NCBI RefSeq assembly: GCF_030553055.1 | Contig: NZ_CP130713.1 | Span: 4,030,001-4,094,000 of the forward strand | From: Streptomyces sp. XD-27 | GTDB taxonomy: Bacteria; Actinomycetota; Actinomycetes; Streptomycetales; Streptomycetaceae | Length of the DNA: 64,000 nt | Reading direction: 5' to 3' | In this document: positions 37,214 through 47,241 of the stretch, piece after piece | Layout of the letters: every line of letters starts with the position of its first letter | How positions within the stretch are numbered: position 1 is the first letter of the stretch | Made by a program: the position numbers and the translations under genes | The notes under the pieces: generated by a model | Seen by the model: only the letters and a program-made list of their open reading frames with translations | What the model was told of the DNA's origin: nothing | The model's database searches: none

Positions 37214-37750
37214 ATGTCAGAGCTGACCCTCACGGTCATGCGGTTGGGTTTCCTCGCCGTACTGTGGCTGTTCGTCATCGTGGCCGTACAGGTCATTCGC
37301 AGCGACCTGTTCGGGACCCGCGTGACACAGCGCGGATCCGCGCGCCGGGGCGCCCCCGACCGGCCGCAGCAGGGGCAGCGGCAGGCGTCGGCGCCGCCGC
37401 AGCAGCAACGGCAGCAGCAGTCCGGCGGGCGGAGCGGCGGCCGGGGCCGGCGAGGCGCGCCGACCAAGCTGGTCGTCTCCGAGGGCACCCTGGCGGGGAC
37501 CACGGTCGCGCTCCAGGGACAGACGATCACGCTGGGCCGGGCGCACGACTCGACGATCGTGTTGGACGACGACTATGCCTCCAGCAGGCATGCCAGGATC
37601 TACCCGGACCGTGACGGCCAGTGGATCGTCGAGGATCTCGGGTCCACCAACGGCACGTATCTCGACCGGACCCGGCTCACCACGCCGACCCCTGTTCCGC
37701 TGGGCGCGCCGATCCGTATCGGCAAAACCGTCATCGAGCTGCGGAAGTAG
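37214..37750 (+). CDS. fhaB: FhaB (FipA-like) membrane FHA-domain protein
   Basis: 178 aa. N-terminal transmembrane helix (TLTVMRLGFLAVLWLFVIVAV), a Gln/Arg/Gly-rich linker (QQGQRQASAPPQQQRQQQ), then an FHA domain (ITLGRAHDSTIVLDDDYASSRHARI, LGSTNGTYLDRTRL). It puts a phosphothreonine reader at the membrane near division proteins. Ten bp after fhaA; the phosphatase gene follows. Confidence 0.93.
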   Translation: MSELTLTVMRLGFLAVLWLFVIVAVQVIRSDLFGTRVTQRGSARRGAPDRPQQGQRQASAPPQQQRQQQSGGRSGGRGRRGAPTKLVVSEGTLAGTTVALQGQTITLGRAHDSTIVLDDDYASSRHARIYPDRDGQWIVEDLGSTNGTYLDRTRLTTPTPVPLGAPIRIGKTVIELRK

Positions 37751-37825
37751 TACGACCATGACGACCGGAGGGTGGGCAGCGTGGCCGCGAAGGGGCTGTT
37801 CCCGGAGCCGACGGGTGAGGTGCGC

Positions 37826-39433
37826 ATGAGTCTGTCGCTGCGTTTCGCCGCCGGATCGCACAAGGGCATGATCCGCGAGGGCAACGAGGACTCCGGCTAT
37901 GCCGGGCCGCGCCTGCTCGCCGTCGCGGACGGCATGGGCGGCCAGGCCGCCGGTGAGGTCGCGAGCTCCGAGGTGATCTCCAGCCTGGTGCAGCTCGACG
38001 ACGACGTGCCCGGCTCCGACCTGCTGACCTCTCTCGGCAGCGCCGTGCAGCGCGCCAACGACCAGTTGCGTGTCATGGTCGAGGAGGACGCCCAGCTGGA
38101 GGGCATGGGCACGACGCTCACCGCCCTGCTGTGGACCGGCCAGCGGCTCGGTCTGGTCCACGTGGGTGACTCGCGCGCGTATCTGCTGCGGGACGGGGTG
38201 CTCACGCAGATCACCCAGGACCACACGTGGGTGCAGCGGCTGGTCGACGAGGGCCGGATCACCGAGGAAGAGGCCACCACCCACCCGCAGCGCTCCCTGC
38301 TGATGCGCGCGCTGGGCAGCGGCGACCATGTGGAGCCGGACCTGTCGATCCGCGAGGTGCGGGCCGGGGACCGGTATCTGATCTGCTCGGACGGTCTGTC
38401 CGGGGTGGTCAGCCACCAGACGCTGGAGGACACGCTCGCCAGCTACCAGGGCCCGCACGAGACGGTGCAGGAGCTGATCCAGCTCGCGCTGCGCGGCGGC
38501 GGCCCGGACAACATCACGTGCATCGTCGCCGACGTGCTGGACGTCGACGACAACGACGCGCTGGCGGCGCAGCTCAGCGACACCCCGGTCATCGTGGGCG
38601 CGGTCGCGGAGAACCAGGTGCAGCTGGGTGACGGCGGCGCCGCGCAGACCCCGGCGGGCCGGGCGGCCGAGCTGGGCCGGTCCGTGCCGCAGCAGGGGGA
38701 CGCTCCGGGGGGCTTCGGGCCGCCCGGGAGCGGGGACCCGTCGCTGGGCGGGCTGCCGGAGGGCGGCTTCGGCGGTTACGTCGACGAGGACTTCACCAAG
38801 AAGCCGGCGCGCGGCCGGTGGGCCAAGCGGGGCCTGTACATCGCGCTGAGTCTGGCGGTGCTGGGCGGCGGCCTGTACGGCGGCTACCGGTGGACCCAGG
38901 AGCAGTACTACGTGGGCGCCAACGGCGACCACGTGGCGATCTACCAGGGCATCAGCCAGGACCTGGCGTGGATCAGCCTCCACGAGGTCCATGAGGACTA
39001 CCGCGCCATCGAACTCAAGTACCTGCCGGAGGACCAGCGGAACCGGGTCAAGGAGACCATCGCGTTCAGCAGCCTGAACCAGGCCCAGGCCAGGGCCCAC
39101 GACCTCGGCACGCTGGCCAGCGCCTGCCGCAAGGTGGAGGAGCGGCAGAAGGCCGAGGAGGAGCGGCGGAAGGCCGAGGACGCCCAGAAGGACCTGAGCA
39201 AGGACAAGGGCCAGACGGGCGGCGCGTCCGGCGGCAAGACCGAGCAGAGCACGGCCCCGGGCGGCACCCAGCCGAGCAAGGCCCCGGGCGGCACCGGCGG
39301 GACCGACGGCACGGGGATGGCGGCGAACGCCGCGCAGGCCGCGCCGACCCCGCCTCCCGCACCGAAGCCCGGCCCCACCCTCACTGAGGAGGAGCAGGAG
39401 TTGGCCTCGCAGTGCAGCAGCGCCCAGCAGTGA
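37826..39433 (+). CDS. pstP: PP2C-type Ser/Thr protein phosphatase PstP
   Basis: About 535 aa from ATG 37826 (MSLSLRFAAG); GTG 37781, with GGAGGG 8 nt upstream, is a real alternative adding 15 residues. PPM domain residues ~1-240: GMIREGNEDSGY, LLAVADGMGGQAAGEVAS, VGDSRAYLLRDG, CSDGLSGVV and GGGPDNITCIVA carry the metal-binding Asp residues. One transmembrane helix (GLYIALSLAVLGGGLYGG) near residue 335 and an extracytoplasmic Lys/Glu- then Pro-rich tail. It reverses PknB-type phosphorylation. Confidence 0.93.
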   Translation: MSLSLRFAAGSHKGMIREGNEDSGYAGPRLLAVADGMGGQAAGEVASSEVISSLVQLDDDVPGSDLLTSLGSAVQRANDQLRVMVEEDAQLEGMGTTLTALLWTGQRLGLVHVGDSRAYLLRDGVLTQITQDHTWVQRLVDEGRITEEEATTHPQRSLLMRALGSGDHVEPDLSIREVRAGDRYLICSDGLSGVVSHQTLEDTLASYQGPHETVQELIQLALRGGGPDNITCIVADVLDVDDNDALAAQLSDTPVIVGAVAENQVQLGDGGAAQTPAGRAAELGRSVPQQGDAPGGFGPPGSGDPSLGGLPEGGFGGYVDEDFTKKPARGRWAKRGLYIALSLAVLGGGLYGGYRWTQEQYYVGANGDHVAIYQGISQDLAWISLHEVHEDYRAIELKYLPEDQRNRVKETIAFSSLNQAQARAHDLGTLASACRKVEERQKAEEERRKAEDAQKDLSKDKGQTGGASGGKTEQSTAPGGTQPSKAPGGTGGTDGTGMAANAAQAAPTPPPAPKPGPTLTEEEQELASQCSSAQQ

Positions 39434-39455
39434 AGCCGTAGGGGGCCTTCGACTC

Positions 39456-40889
39456 ATGAGCAGTACCACCAACACGACCACGATCAGTACGGTCGGGCCG
39501 CCGAGCAGGCGCAACACCGAGCTGGCGATGCTCGCCTTCGCGGTGATCATCCCGGTGTTCGCGTACGCCAACGCGGGTCTCGCGCTCAGTGACGAGCTGC
39601 CGTCCGGCCTGCTGAACTACGGCCTGGGGCTGGGTCTCATGGCCGCGGTCGGGCACATCGTGGTGCGCAGGTTCGCGCCGTACGCGGACCCGCTGCTGCT
39701 TCCGCTGGCGACGCTGCTCAACGGTCTGGGCCTGGTGCTGATCTGGCGGCTGGACCAGTCCAAGCGGCTGGCGCAGACGGCCCACAACCAGGGGCACGAG
39801 TACATCGCCTCCGCGCCGAAGCAGCTGATGTTCTCCGCGATCGGCATCGCGCTGTTCGTCGCCGTGCTGATGCTGCTCAAGGACCACCGCAGGCTCCAGC
39901 GCTACACCTACATCTCGATGGTCGGGGCGCTGATCCTGCTGCTCCTGCCGCTCGTGCCGGGCCTGGGCATGAACGTCTTCGGCGCCCGGATCTGGATCAG
40001 CGTCGCGGGGTTCTCCATCCAGCCCGGCGAGTTCGCGAAGATCGTCATCGCGGTCTTCTTCGCCGGGTACCTGATGGTCAAGCGCGACGCGCTGGCGCTG
40101 GCCAGCCGGCGTTTCATGGGCCTGTACCTGCCGCGCGGCCGCGACCTGGGCCCGATCCTCGTGGTGTGGGCGATGTCCATCCTCATCCTGGTCTTCGAGA
40201 CCGACCTGGGCACCTCGCTGCTGTTCTTCGGCATGTTCGTCGTCATGCTGTACGTGGCGACCGAGCGCACCAGCTGGATCGTGTTCGGTCTGCTGATGTC
40301 CGCGGTGGGCGCGGCGGTCGTCGGCTCGGTCGAGCCGCACGTGAAGCTGCGTGTGAACACGTGGCTGCACCCCTTCGCCGTCTACGACAACCCGCGCCCG
40401 AGCTGGGCCAACACCGAGCAGATCGCGCAGGCGATGATGGCGTTCGGCTCCGGCGGCACCGTCGGCACGGGCCTGGGCCAGGGCAACTCCGACCTGATCG
40501 GCTTCGCCGCGAACTCCGACTTCATCCTCGCCACGGTCGGCGAGGAGCTGGGCCTGGGCGGCACCATGGCGATCCTGCTGCTCTACGCGTTGATCGTGGA
40601 GCGCGGGGTGCGCACGGCGCTGGCGGCCCGCGACCCGTTCGGCAAGCTGCTGGCGTGCGGCATGTCCGCGGCCTTCGCGATCCAGGTGTTCGTGGTCGCC
40701 GGCGGCGTCATGGGGCTGATCCCGCTGACGGGTATGACGATGCCGTTCATGGCGAACGGCGGTTCGTCGGTGATCGCGAACTGGGCGCTGGTCGCCGTAC
40801 TGATCAGGATCAGTGACACCGCCCGCCGCCCGGCCCCGGCGCCCGCTCCGTCCCCAGACGCCGAGATGACCCAGGTGGTCCGACCGTGA
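39456..40889 (+). CDS. rodA: RodA/FtsW/SpoVE-family peptidoglycan polymerase
   Basis: 477 aa, about 12 transmembrane helices. SEDS signatures: FGARIWISVAGFSIQPGEFAKIVIAVFFAGYLM, LGPILVVWAMSILILVFETDLGTSLLFFGMF and NSDFILATVGEELGLGG, LTGMTMPFMANGGSSVIANW. SEDS proteins polymerise lipid II together with a class B penicillin-binding protein, here the next gene, which overlaps by 4 bp (GTGA). N-terminus has ~24 polar Ser/Thr residues that could be kinase targets. Confidence 0.93.
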   Translation: MSSTTNTTTISTVGPPSRRNTELAMLAFAVIIPVFAYANAGLALSDELPSGLLNYGLGLGLMAAVGHIVVRRFAPYADPLLLPLATLLNGLGLVLIWRLDQSKRLAQTAHNQGHEYIASAPKQLMFSAIGIALFVAVLMLLKDHRRLQRYTYISMVGALILLLLPLVPGLGMNVFGARIWISVAGFSIQPGEFAKIVIAVFFAGYLMVKRDALALASRRFMGLYLPRGRDLGPILVVWAMSILILVFETDLGTSLLFFGMFVVMLYVATERTSWIVFGLLMSAVGAAVVGSVEPHVKLRVNTWLHPFAVYDNPRPSWANTEQIAQAMMAFGSGGTVGTGLGQGNSDLIGFAANSDFILATVGEELGLGGTMAILLLYALIVERGVRTALAARDPFGKLLACGMSAAFAIQVFVVAGGVMGLIPLTGMTMPFMANGGSSVIANWALVAVLIRISDTARRPAPAPAPSPDAEMTQVVRP

Positions 40890-42361
40890 ACAAGCCCGTC
40901 CGCCGTATCGCGATCTTCTGCGGTCTGCTGGTGTTCGCCCTGCTGCTGCGCGACAACTGGCTGCAGTACGTGCAGGCCGAGGAGCTCCAGGACCACAAGA
41001 ACAACCGCCGGGTGCTGATCGCCCGCTACAGCCAGCCGCGCGGCAACATCTTCGTCGACGGCGGCTCGACGGCGATCACCGGTTCGGTCGAGACCAAGGA
41101 CAGCGCCGACTTCCAGTACAAGCGCACGTACAAGAACGGCGCGATGTGGGCGCCGGTCACCGGCTACGCCTCCCAGGTCTACGGCGCCAACCAGATCGAG
41201 AAGCTGGAAGACGGCATCCTCACCGGCGACGACGACCGGCTGTTCTTCAACCGGACGGTCGACATGTTCACGGGGAAGGAGAAGAAGGGCGGCGACGTCC
41301 TCACGACGCTCAACTCCAAGGCGCAGCGGGCCGCCTTCAAGGGGCTGGGCGACAAGAAGGGCGCCGTCGCCGCGATCGACCCGCGCACCGGCAAGATCCT
41401 CGCGCTGGCCTCCACGCCGTCGTACGACCCGTCGACCATCGCCGGGCACGACGACGAGAAGGCGTGGACGTCGCTGACCAGCAAGAAGAACACCGACACG
41501 CCGATGCTGAACCGGGCGCTGCGGCAGACGTACCCGCCGGGTTCGACGTTCAAGGTCGTCACCGCGGCCGCCGCCCTGGAGTCCGGCAAGTACAGCGGCA
41601 TCGACGAGAAGACCGACTCGCCGCTGCCGTGGCGGCTGCCGCTGTCCAGCCGGGACCTGAAGAACGAGGGCCCCATCCCCTGCGAGAACGCCACCCTGCG
41701 CGAAGCCCTGCGGGTCTCCTGCAACACCGTCTTCGGCAAGCTCGGCGACGATCTCGGCAAGGACAAGATGCGCGAGCAGGCGGAGAAGTTCGGCTTCAAC
41801 GACCCCGAGATCGACACGCCGGTGCGCGCCGCCGAGAGCGTCTACCCGGAGGAGATGGACCGGCCGTCGAACGCGATGTCCGCGATCGGCCAGTACGACA
41901 CCCGCGCCACCCCGCTGCAGATGGCCATGGTGGCCGCGGCGATCGCCAACGACGGCAAGCTGATGCAGCCGTACATGGTCGACAAGCTGCGCGCCCCGAA
42001 CCTGAACGTCATCGAGCAGCACTCGCCGAAGGAGATGGGGCAGGCCGTCTCCTCGGACACCGCCCACAAGCTCCAGGACATGATGGAGACGGTCGTCGCG
42101 ACCGGCACCGGCCAGAACGCCCAGATCCAGGGCGTCACCGTCGGCGGCAAGACCGGCACCGCCCAGCACGGCGTGGCGAACAGCAAGAACCCGTACGCGT
42201 GGTTTATCTCGTACGCGAAGGGTGACGACGGCTCCCCGGTCGCCGTCGCCGTGGTCATCGAGGGTTCGAACACGACGCGTGACGACATCGCGGGTGGCAA
42301 GCTGGCCGCGCCCATCGCGAAGGACGTCATGAAGGCGGTACTCGCCAGCGAGAAGAAGTGA
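40886..42361 (+). CDS. pbpA: Class B penicillin-binding protein (PbpA type)
   Basis: 491 aa from GTG 40886. N-terminal helix (IAIFCGLLVFALLLRDNWLQYVQ), then a dimerisation domain with RGNIFVDGG, then the transpeptidase domain: active-site STFK (Ser220), SCN (Ser278) and KTGTAQ (Lys422). It cross-links peptidoglycan with the SEDS partner upstream. No extracytoplasmic PASTA domains. The next gene, pknB, starts 202 bp downstream, which may hold its own promoter. Confidence 0.94.
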   Translation: MNKPVRRIAIFCGLLVFALLLRDNWLQYVQAEELQDHKNNRRVLIARYSQPRGNIFVDGGSTAITGSVETKDSADFQYKRTYKNGAMWAPVTGYASQVYGANQIEKLEDGILTGDDDRLFFNRTVDMFTGKEKKGGDVLTTLNSKAQRAAFKGLGDKKGAVAAIDPRTGKILALASTPSYDPSTIAGHDDEKAWTSLTSKKNTDTPMLNRALRQTYPPGSTFKVVTAAAALESGKYSGIDEKTDSPLPWRLPLSSRDLKNEGPIPCENATLREALRVSCNTVFGKLGDDLGKDKMREQAEKFGFNDPEIDTPVRAAESVYPEEMDRPSNAMSAIGQYDTRATPLQMAMVAAAIANDGKLMQPYMVDKLRAPNLNVIEQHSPKEMGQAVSSDTAHKLQDMMETVVATGTGQNAQIQGVTVGGKTGTAQHGVANSKNPYAWFISYAKGDDGSPVAVAVVIEGSNTTRDDIAGGKLAAPIAKDVMKAVLASEKK

Positions 42362-42562
42362 GACCGGTCACGCCGTGATACCGATTCCGCACGTCCCTGT
42401 ACCGGTCGGGTATCAGGTAACGGTCACGGCCGGGGCCCGTACAAGCTGGCGGGTAGCGTATGCCCGAGCAACAGCTGCACATCGCCGGGCCCCACGCCTG
42501 GGGGCACCTCCCAGCGGCCGCGCTGGGGGAGGTCGGAATGACGGAAGAGGGCTGGAGTAGCT

Positions 42563-44556
42563 ATGGAAGAGCCGCGTCGCCTCGGCGGCCGGTACGAACT
42601 GGGCTCGGTGCTCGGGCGCGGTGGCATGGCGGAGGTCTACCTCGCCCATGACACCCGGCTCGGCCGCACCGTCGCCGTGAAGACGCTGCGGGTGGACCTC
42701 GCCCGCGATCCGTCTTTCCAGGCCCGGTTCCGCCGGGAGGCCCAGTCGGCCGCCTCGCTCAACCATCCCGCGATCGTCGCGGTGTACGACACCGGCGAGG
42801 ACTACGTCGACGGCGTCTCGATCCCGTACATCGTGATGGAGTACGTGGACGGCTCCACCCTTCGTGAGCTGCTGCACTCCGGGAGAAAGCTGCTGCCCGA
42901 GCGGTCGCTGGAGATGACCACCGGGATCCTCCAGGCGCTGGAGTACTCGCACCGCAACGGCATCGTCCACCGGGACATCAAGCCGGCGAACGTGATGCTG
43001 ACCCGCACCGGCCAGGTCAAGGTCATGGACTTCGGCATCGCCCGCGCCATGGGCGAGTCCGGGATGACGATGACGCAGACCGCGGCCGTCATCGGCACCG
43101 CGCAGTACCTCTCCCCCGAGCAGGCCAAGGGCGAGTCCGTCGACGCCCGCAGCGACCTGTACTCCACCGGCTGCCTGCTGTACGAGCTGCTGACCGTGCG
43201 CCCGCCCTTCGTCGGCGACTCGCCGGTCGCGGTCGCCTACCAGCACGTACGGGAAGAGCCGCAGCCGCCGAGCACGTACGACCCCGAGATCACGCCCGAG
43301 ATGGACGCCATCGTCCTGCGGGCGCTGGTGAAGGACCCCGAGTACCGCTACCAGTCGGCCGACGAGATGCGCGCCGACATCGAGGCGGCCCTGGAGGGCC
43401 AGCCGGTCGCGGCCACGGCGGCGCTGGGCGCCGCGGGCTACGGCGAGGACCAGCCGACGACGATGCTGCGGGCCCAGGACTCGGGCCCGCAGACGTCGAT
43501 GCTGCCGCCGATGCGCGACGACGACGGCGGCTTCGGCTACGACGAGCGGCCCGACGGCCGCCGCCGCGGCGGCGAGAAGAAGAGCCACACGTCGACGATC
43601 CTGCTGGTGCTCGCGGGCATCCTGGTGCTGGTCGGTGCGATCTTCATCGGGAAGTCGGTGTTCGGGGGCGGCAAGGACGACAAGATGGTGACGGTGCCGT
43701 CGCTGGAGGGGCAGACGCTGAAGGAAGCGAAGGCCTCGGGCAAGAACGGTGACTTCAAGGTCGTGGAGTCGGGCACAGAGTTCTGCAAGCAGAAGAAGGA
43801 CACCGTCTGCTCACAGGACCCCGAAGCCGGCGGCGAGATCGAGCGGTACGGCACGGTCACGGTGAAGCTGTCCAAGGGTCCCAAGCCGGCCGAGAAGGTC
43901 CAGGTCCCGGACGTGACCACGGAGACCTACGAAACGGCGAAGGCGACGCTGGAGGGCAAGGGCTTCAAGGTCGACAAGAAGCCCGAGGAGTCCGACCAGC
44001 CCGCCGGTTCGGTCCTCAGCCAGAATCCGACCGGCGGCGAGACGGTCGCGCGGGGTACGACGGTCACGCTGACCGTCGCCAAGGCGCGGACCCAGGTGGT
44101 CGTCCCGTCGGTGATCGGCATGACCCTCGAAGAGGCCACGACCAAGCTCCAGAGCAAGGGCCTGAAGATCGCCTCGGTGGAGGAGGAGAAGCCCGGCGCC
44201 GAGGTGGGGAAGATCTTCGAGCAGACCCCGAGGGCGGTAAGGACGCCAACGCCAACGACACGATCAACGTGAAGATCGCGAAGGAGCCCGCGACCCCGGA
44301 GAACGTCCAGGTCCCGTCGCTGTCCAGCATGTCGGTCAAGGACGCCAAGAAGGCGCTGCAGGACGCGGGCCTGACCCTCGGCACCATCAACGGGCCGCAG
44401 GACGACAACGCAACGGTCATGGCCAGCAACCCGCCTGCGGGTTCCGAGGTGCCCAAGGGCACGGCGGTGACCATCTGGACCATGCCGGGCACGGGCGGCA
44501 ACGGCAACGGCGGTGACCAGGGTGGTGGCGACGGCGACGGCGGAATATTCGGGTAG
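42563..44556 (+). pseudogene. pknB: PASTA-domain Ser/Thr kinase PknB, frame broken by a one-base deletion
   Basis: Kinase residues ~11-275: LGRGGMAEVYLAHD, Lys40, HRDIKPAN with His136, DFGIARA and a TTT-type activation loop. Transmembrane helix ~346-367, then PASTA repeats beginning near residues 375, 445, 512 and one more. As written the frame stops at 44272 inside the third PASTA. The fourth (VPSLSSMSVKDAKKALQDAGL to GTAVTIWTMPG) continues in another frame to 44556. Adding one C to the run 44226-44229 restores PEGGKDANAN and a full ~664-aa kinase. I treat it as a sequence error. It governs wall synthesis and division with PstP and FhaA/B. Confidence 0.9.
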
Positions 44557-44600
44557 CCGCCAAGGCGGACGCACCGACGCATAGCCAGTCACTTCACAGC

Positions 44601-44635
44601 GAAATCGCCGGACACCAGAGGTGTCCGGCGATTTC
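44601..44635. terminator. Strong bidirectional hairpin between pknB and a sortase gene
   Basis: Perfect 16-bp arms (GAAATCGCCGGACACC and its complement) with a 3-nt loop AGA. It sits between the convergent pknB and sortase genes. CTTAT follows on the plus strand, a weak T-tract. Confidence 0.85.
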
Positions 44636-44693
44636 CTTATGCATGCCTCAGCAGCGGGTGCCCTGGGCGTCGGCTGAATTTCTCAGCAGCCGC

Positions 44694-45431
44694 TCAGCGG
44701 ATCTCTTCCGGCGGGGTGCGGTCCCCGTCGACCTTCTCCGTGCGGACCAGTTCGCCCCACACGATGTACCGGTGCTTCGAGGTGTAGACGGGCGTGCACG
44801 TCGACAGCGTGATGTAGCGGCCCGGCTTCTTCTTGCCCGACTCCTTGGGGACCGGGTTGAGGACGTCCACGTTGAACTTCGAGGTCTCGTCGAGCTTGGC
44901 GAAGACCTTGTAGACGTACCAGGTGTCGCGGGTCTCGAAGACCATCGGATCGCCGTCGTCGAGCTTGTCGATGTGGTGGAACTTCGCGCCGTGGCCGTCG
45001 CGGTGTGCGGCGAGGGTGAAGTTACCCTTCTTGTCCCACGGCATGGCGGACTTGACCGGCTTGGTGTAGAAGCCCGCGACCCCGTCGTTGAGGATCTTGG
45101 TCGTGGTGCCGCGCTTGACCAGGATCTCGCCTTCCTTCAGCGCCGGTACGTGGAGGAAGCCGATGCCGTCCTTGGTGTCGAGCTTGCCCGGGCCCTGCGC
45201 CCACTGCTTGCGGACCCGGTCGCCCTGCCGCTTCGCCTCGCGGTCGGCGAGCACGTTCGTCCACCAAAGGGAGTACAGGACGAACAGCGCCATGATCACC
45301 CCGATGGTGATGAGCAGTTCGCCCAGGACGCTGACGGCGGTGGCGATACGGCCGCGGGCGCGGCGCGGGCGCGGGGCCGGTTCCGGCGCGGACTCGCTGT
45401 CCTGTCGTTCGTCCTGCTCGGTCCGTGCCAC
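44694..45431 (-). CDS. srtE2: Class E sortase
   Basis: 245 aa. Cytoplasmic acidic/Arg N-terminus (~28 aa), one transmembrane helix (LGELLITIGVIMALFVLYSLW), then the sortase barrel. The catalytic triad is visible: His143 in LAAHRDGHG, Cys212 in LSTCTPVYTSKHR, Arg221. Class E sortases cut LAxTG and anchor surface proteins such as long chaplins. Probably the equivalent of S. coelicolor SrtE2. Second of a leftward chain; 52 bp from the larger sortase. Confidence 0.9.
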   Translation of the reverse strand: MARTEQDERQDSESAPEPAPRPRRARGRIATAVSVLGELLITIGVIMALFVLYSLWWTNVLADREAKRQGDRVRKQWAQGPGKLDTKDGIGFLHVPALKEGEILVKRGTTTKILNDGVAGFYTKPVKSAMPWDKKGNFTLAAHRDGHGAKFHHIDKLDDGDPMVFETRDTWYVYKVFAKLDETSKFNVDVLNPVPKESGKKKPGRYITLSTCTPVYTSKHRYIVWGELVRTEKVDGDRTPPEEIR

Positions 45432-45483
45432 CGCCGGGTACTCCGTTTCTCGCGCGAGCTCTCGCTCGGCCGACGCTTCTCGC

Positions 45484-47241
45484 TCAGCCGAGCAGCGCGT
45501 CCGGCTTGCCCTCGCTGCGCGGCCGCTCGTCGACCATCTTGCCCCACACGATCATCCGATACGTACTGGTGAACTCGGGCGTGCAGGTGGTGAGGGTGAT
45601 GTAGCGGCCGGGGGCGGTGAACCCGGACCCGAGCGGCACCGGCCGGATGACGGCGACGTTGGACGGGGACGTCTGCGGCATGATGCTGGTCATCTCGTAC
45701 GTGAAGAAGGCGCTCTGCGTCTCCACGACGATCTCGTCGCCGGGCTTGAGGCGGTTGATGTAGCGGAACGGCTCGCCATGGGTGTTGCGGTGCCCGGCGA
45801 CCGCGAAGTTGCCCTTCTTGTCCCAGGGCATCGCGGTCTTGAGCGCGCCCTGCGCGTAGTGGCCGACCATGCCGCGGTCGAGGACCTTGTGCTTGTTGAT
45901 GCCTTCGGCGACAGGGACCTTCACGTCGAGCTTGGGGATGTACATGATGGCGAACCCCTTGCCGGGCGAGAACGTGCCCGGTGCCCGCTCGTTCCCGCGC
46001 TCGGCCCACTGCTTGTGGAGCTTGTCGGTCTCGCGGTTGGCGATCTGCTGGGCCATGACGTTGGTCCACCACAGCTGGTAGGTGACGAAGAGCAGCATCA
46101 GCACGCCGAGCGTGATGAACAGCTCGCCGGCGACCCGGCTGACGACGATGCCCGGGCTGTCCTTGCGGGCACGGGCGGCGCGCCTCGCCTCCAGCCGGGT
46201 ACGGGGCGCCGCCTTGGCGGTGCTGTCGCTGCCTGACGCCGCCGGGGACTTCGGAGGGGCCGCGGGTGCGCGGCGCCCGCGTCTGCCGCCCCGGCGGGCG
46301 GCCTCCTGGGCGGCCCTGGCCGCCTTGCGGCGCGCGGCCCGTCCACCCGGCGCGGGTGCCTCCGGTGCAGCCGCCTCGGACCCGGTGCCCCGCGACGGGG
46401 TTTCCTGCGATGCGGATTCCTGCGGTTCCGGCGACTCGGGTGGCTGCGGCGCCTCGGGGGCCCGCGGTGACGGCACCTCCCGCGTGGCCTCCGCGGTGCC
46501 GGGCGGCAGCCGGCGCAGCGCGACGGTCTCGTCGTCGCGGGGCGGTGGCACCGTCCCCGTCCCCGGCCCCGTCGGCGGCTGGAACTCCTGCGACGGCCGG
46601 GACTCCTGCGGCGGCTGCGGTGGGGACTCCTGCGGCGGCCCGGCCCCCGGCTCCGGACCGGAGTCCGGCTCCGGCCGGGACGGCGGCGGCTCCGACCCGG
46701 GCTCCGACGCCCCGGGCCCCGGCCGCGCCGGCTGCTGCTGCTGCGGCAGCGGCTGTGCCCACGATGGCGCCTGCGTATATGCCCACGACGGCGGCCGTGA
46801 CCGCGGCCGCGCGGTCCGCAGCGCCATGGTCTCGTCGTCCCGCACCGACTGTTCGTATCCCACCGGTGTTTCGTACCGCACCGACCGTTCGGGCGGCAGC
46901 GGGACACGGCCGTAAGCGGCGCTGTTCGGCGGCTCCTCCACTCCCGAGGCGGCTCCCGAGGCCGTTCCCGGAGCCGCTCCGGACGCCGCGCCGGGCGTCG
47001 TTCCCGGCCGCTCCCCCGTCCCCGGAACCGGCGGCGGTGGCGGCAGCGGATCGTTGAGCGGATCATCGAGCCGGTCGACGGCCGCCGCGAGCGCGGCCCG
47101 CTCCCCGTAGGCGTCGTACGCCTCGTAGGCCCCGTACGTGCCGTCCGTGCCGTACGTTTCCCGCGCCTCGTACGTCTCGTGCGCGTACGGCGCAGTGTCC
47201 TGGGGGTCCGCGCCCTCACGCTCGGGGCGGAGTGCGGTCAC
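45484..47241 (-). CDS. srtE1: Class E sortase with long disordered cytoplasmic N-terminus
   Basis: 585 aa from GTG 47241 (overlapping the preceding stop by 4 bp). The first ~365 residues are Pro/Glu/Ser-rich and disordered, holding two copies of DDET(M/V)ALR (DNA 46816-46839 and 46513-46536). A basic stretch rich in RRAARARK, a transmembrane helix (LFITLGVLMLLFVTYQLWW) and the sortase barrel follow: LDVKVPVAEG, VAGHRNTHGEPF with the catalytic His, LTTCTPEFTSTYRMIVWG with Cys and Arg. The long tail is far bigger than in ordinary sortases and may be phosphorylated by PknB (inference). Confidence 0.88.
   Translation of the reverse strand: MTALRPEREGADPQDTAPYAHETYEARETYGTDGTYGAYEAYDAYGERAALAAAVDRLDDPLNDPLPPPPPVPGTGERPGTTPGAASGAAPGTASGAASGVEEPPNSAAYGRVPLPPERSVRYETPVGYEQSVRDDETMALRTARPRSRPPSWAYTQAPSWAQPLPQQQQPARPGPGASEPGSEPPPSRPEPDSGPEPGAGPPQESPPQPPQESRPSQEFQPPTGPGTGTVPPPRDDETVALRRLPPGTAEATREVPSPRAPEAPQPPESPEPQESASQETPSRGTGSEAAAPEAPAPGGRAARRKAARAAQEAARRGGRRGRRAPAAPPKSPAASGSDSTAKAAPRTRLEARRAARARKDSPGIVVSRVAGELFITLGVLMLLFVTYQLWWTNVMAQQIANRETDKLHKQWAERGNERAPGTFSPGKGFAIMYIPKLDVKVPVAEGINKHKVLDRGMVGHYAQGALKTAMPWDKKGNFAVAGHRNTHGEPFRYINRLKPGDEIVVETQSAFFTYEMTSIMPQTSPSNVAVIRPVPLGSGFTAPGRYITLTTCTPEFTSTYRMIVWGKMVDERPRSEGKPDALLG

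Noticed and set aside
37217..39571. 784-codon minus-strand open frame opposite fhaB and pstP
   Set aside because: Antisense shadow of conserved genes, with repetitive Arg/Leu composition and no ribosome site.
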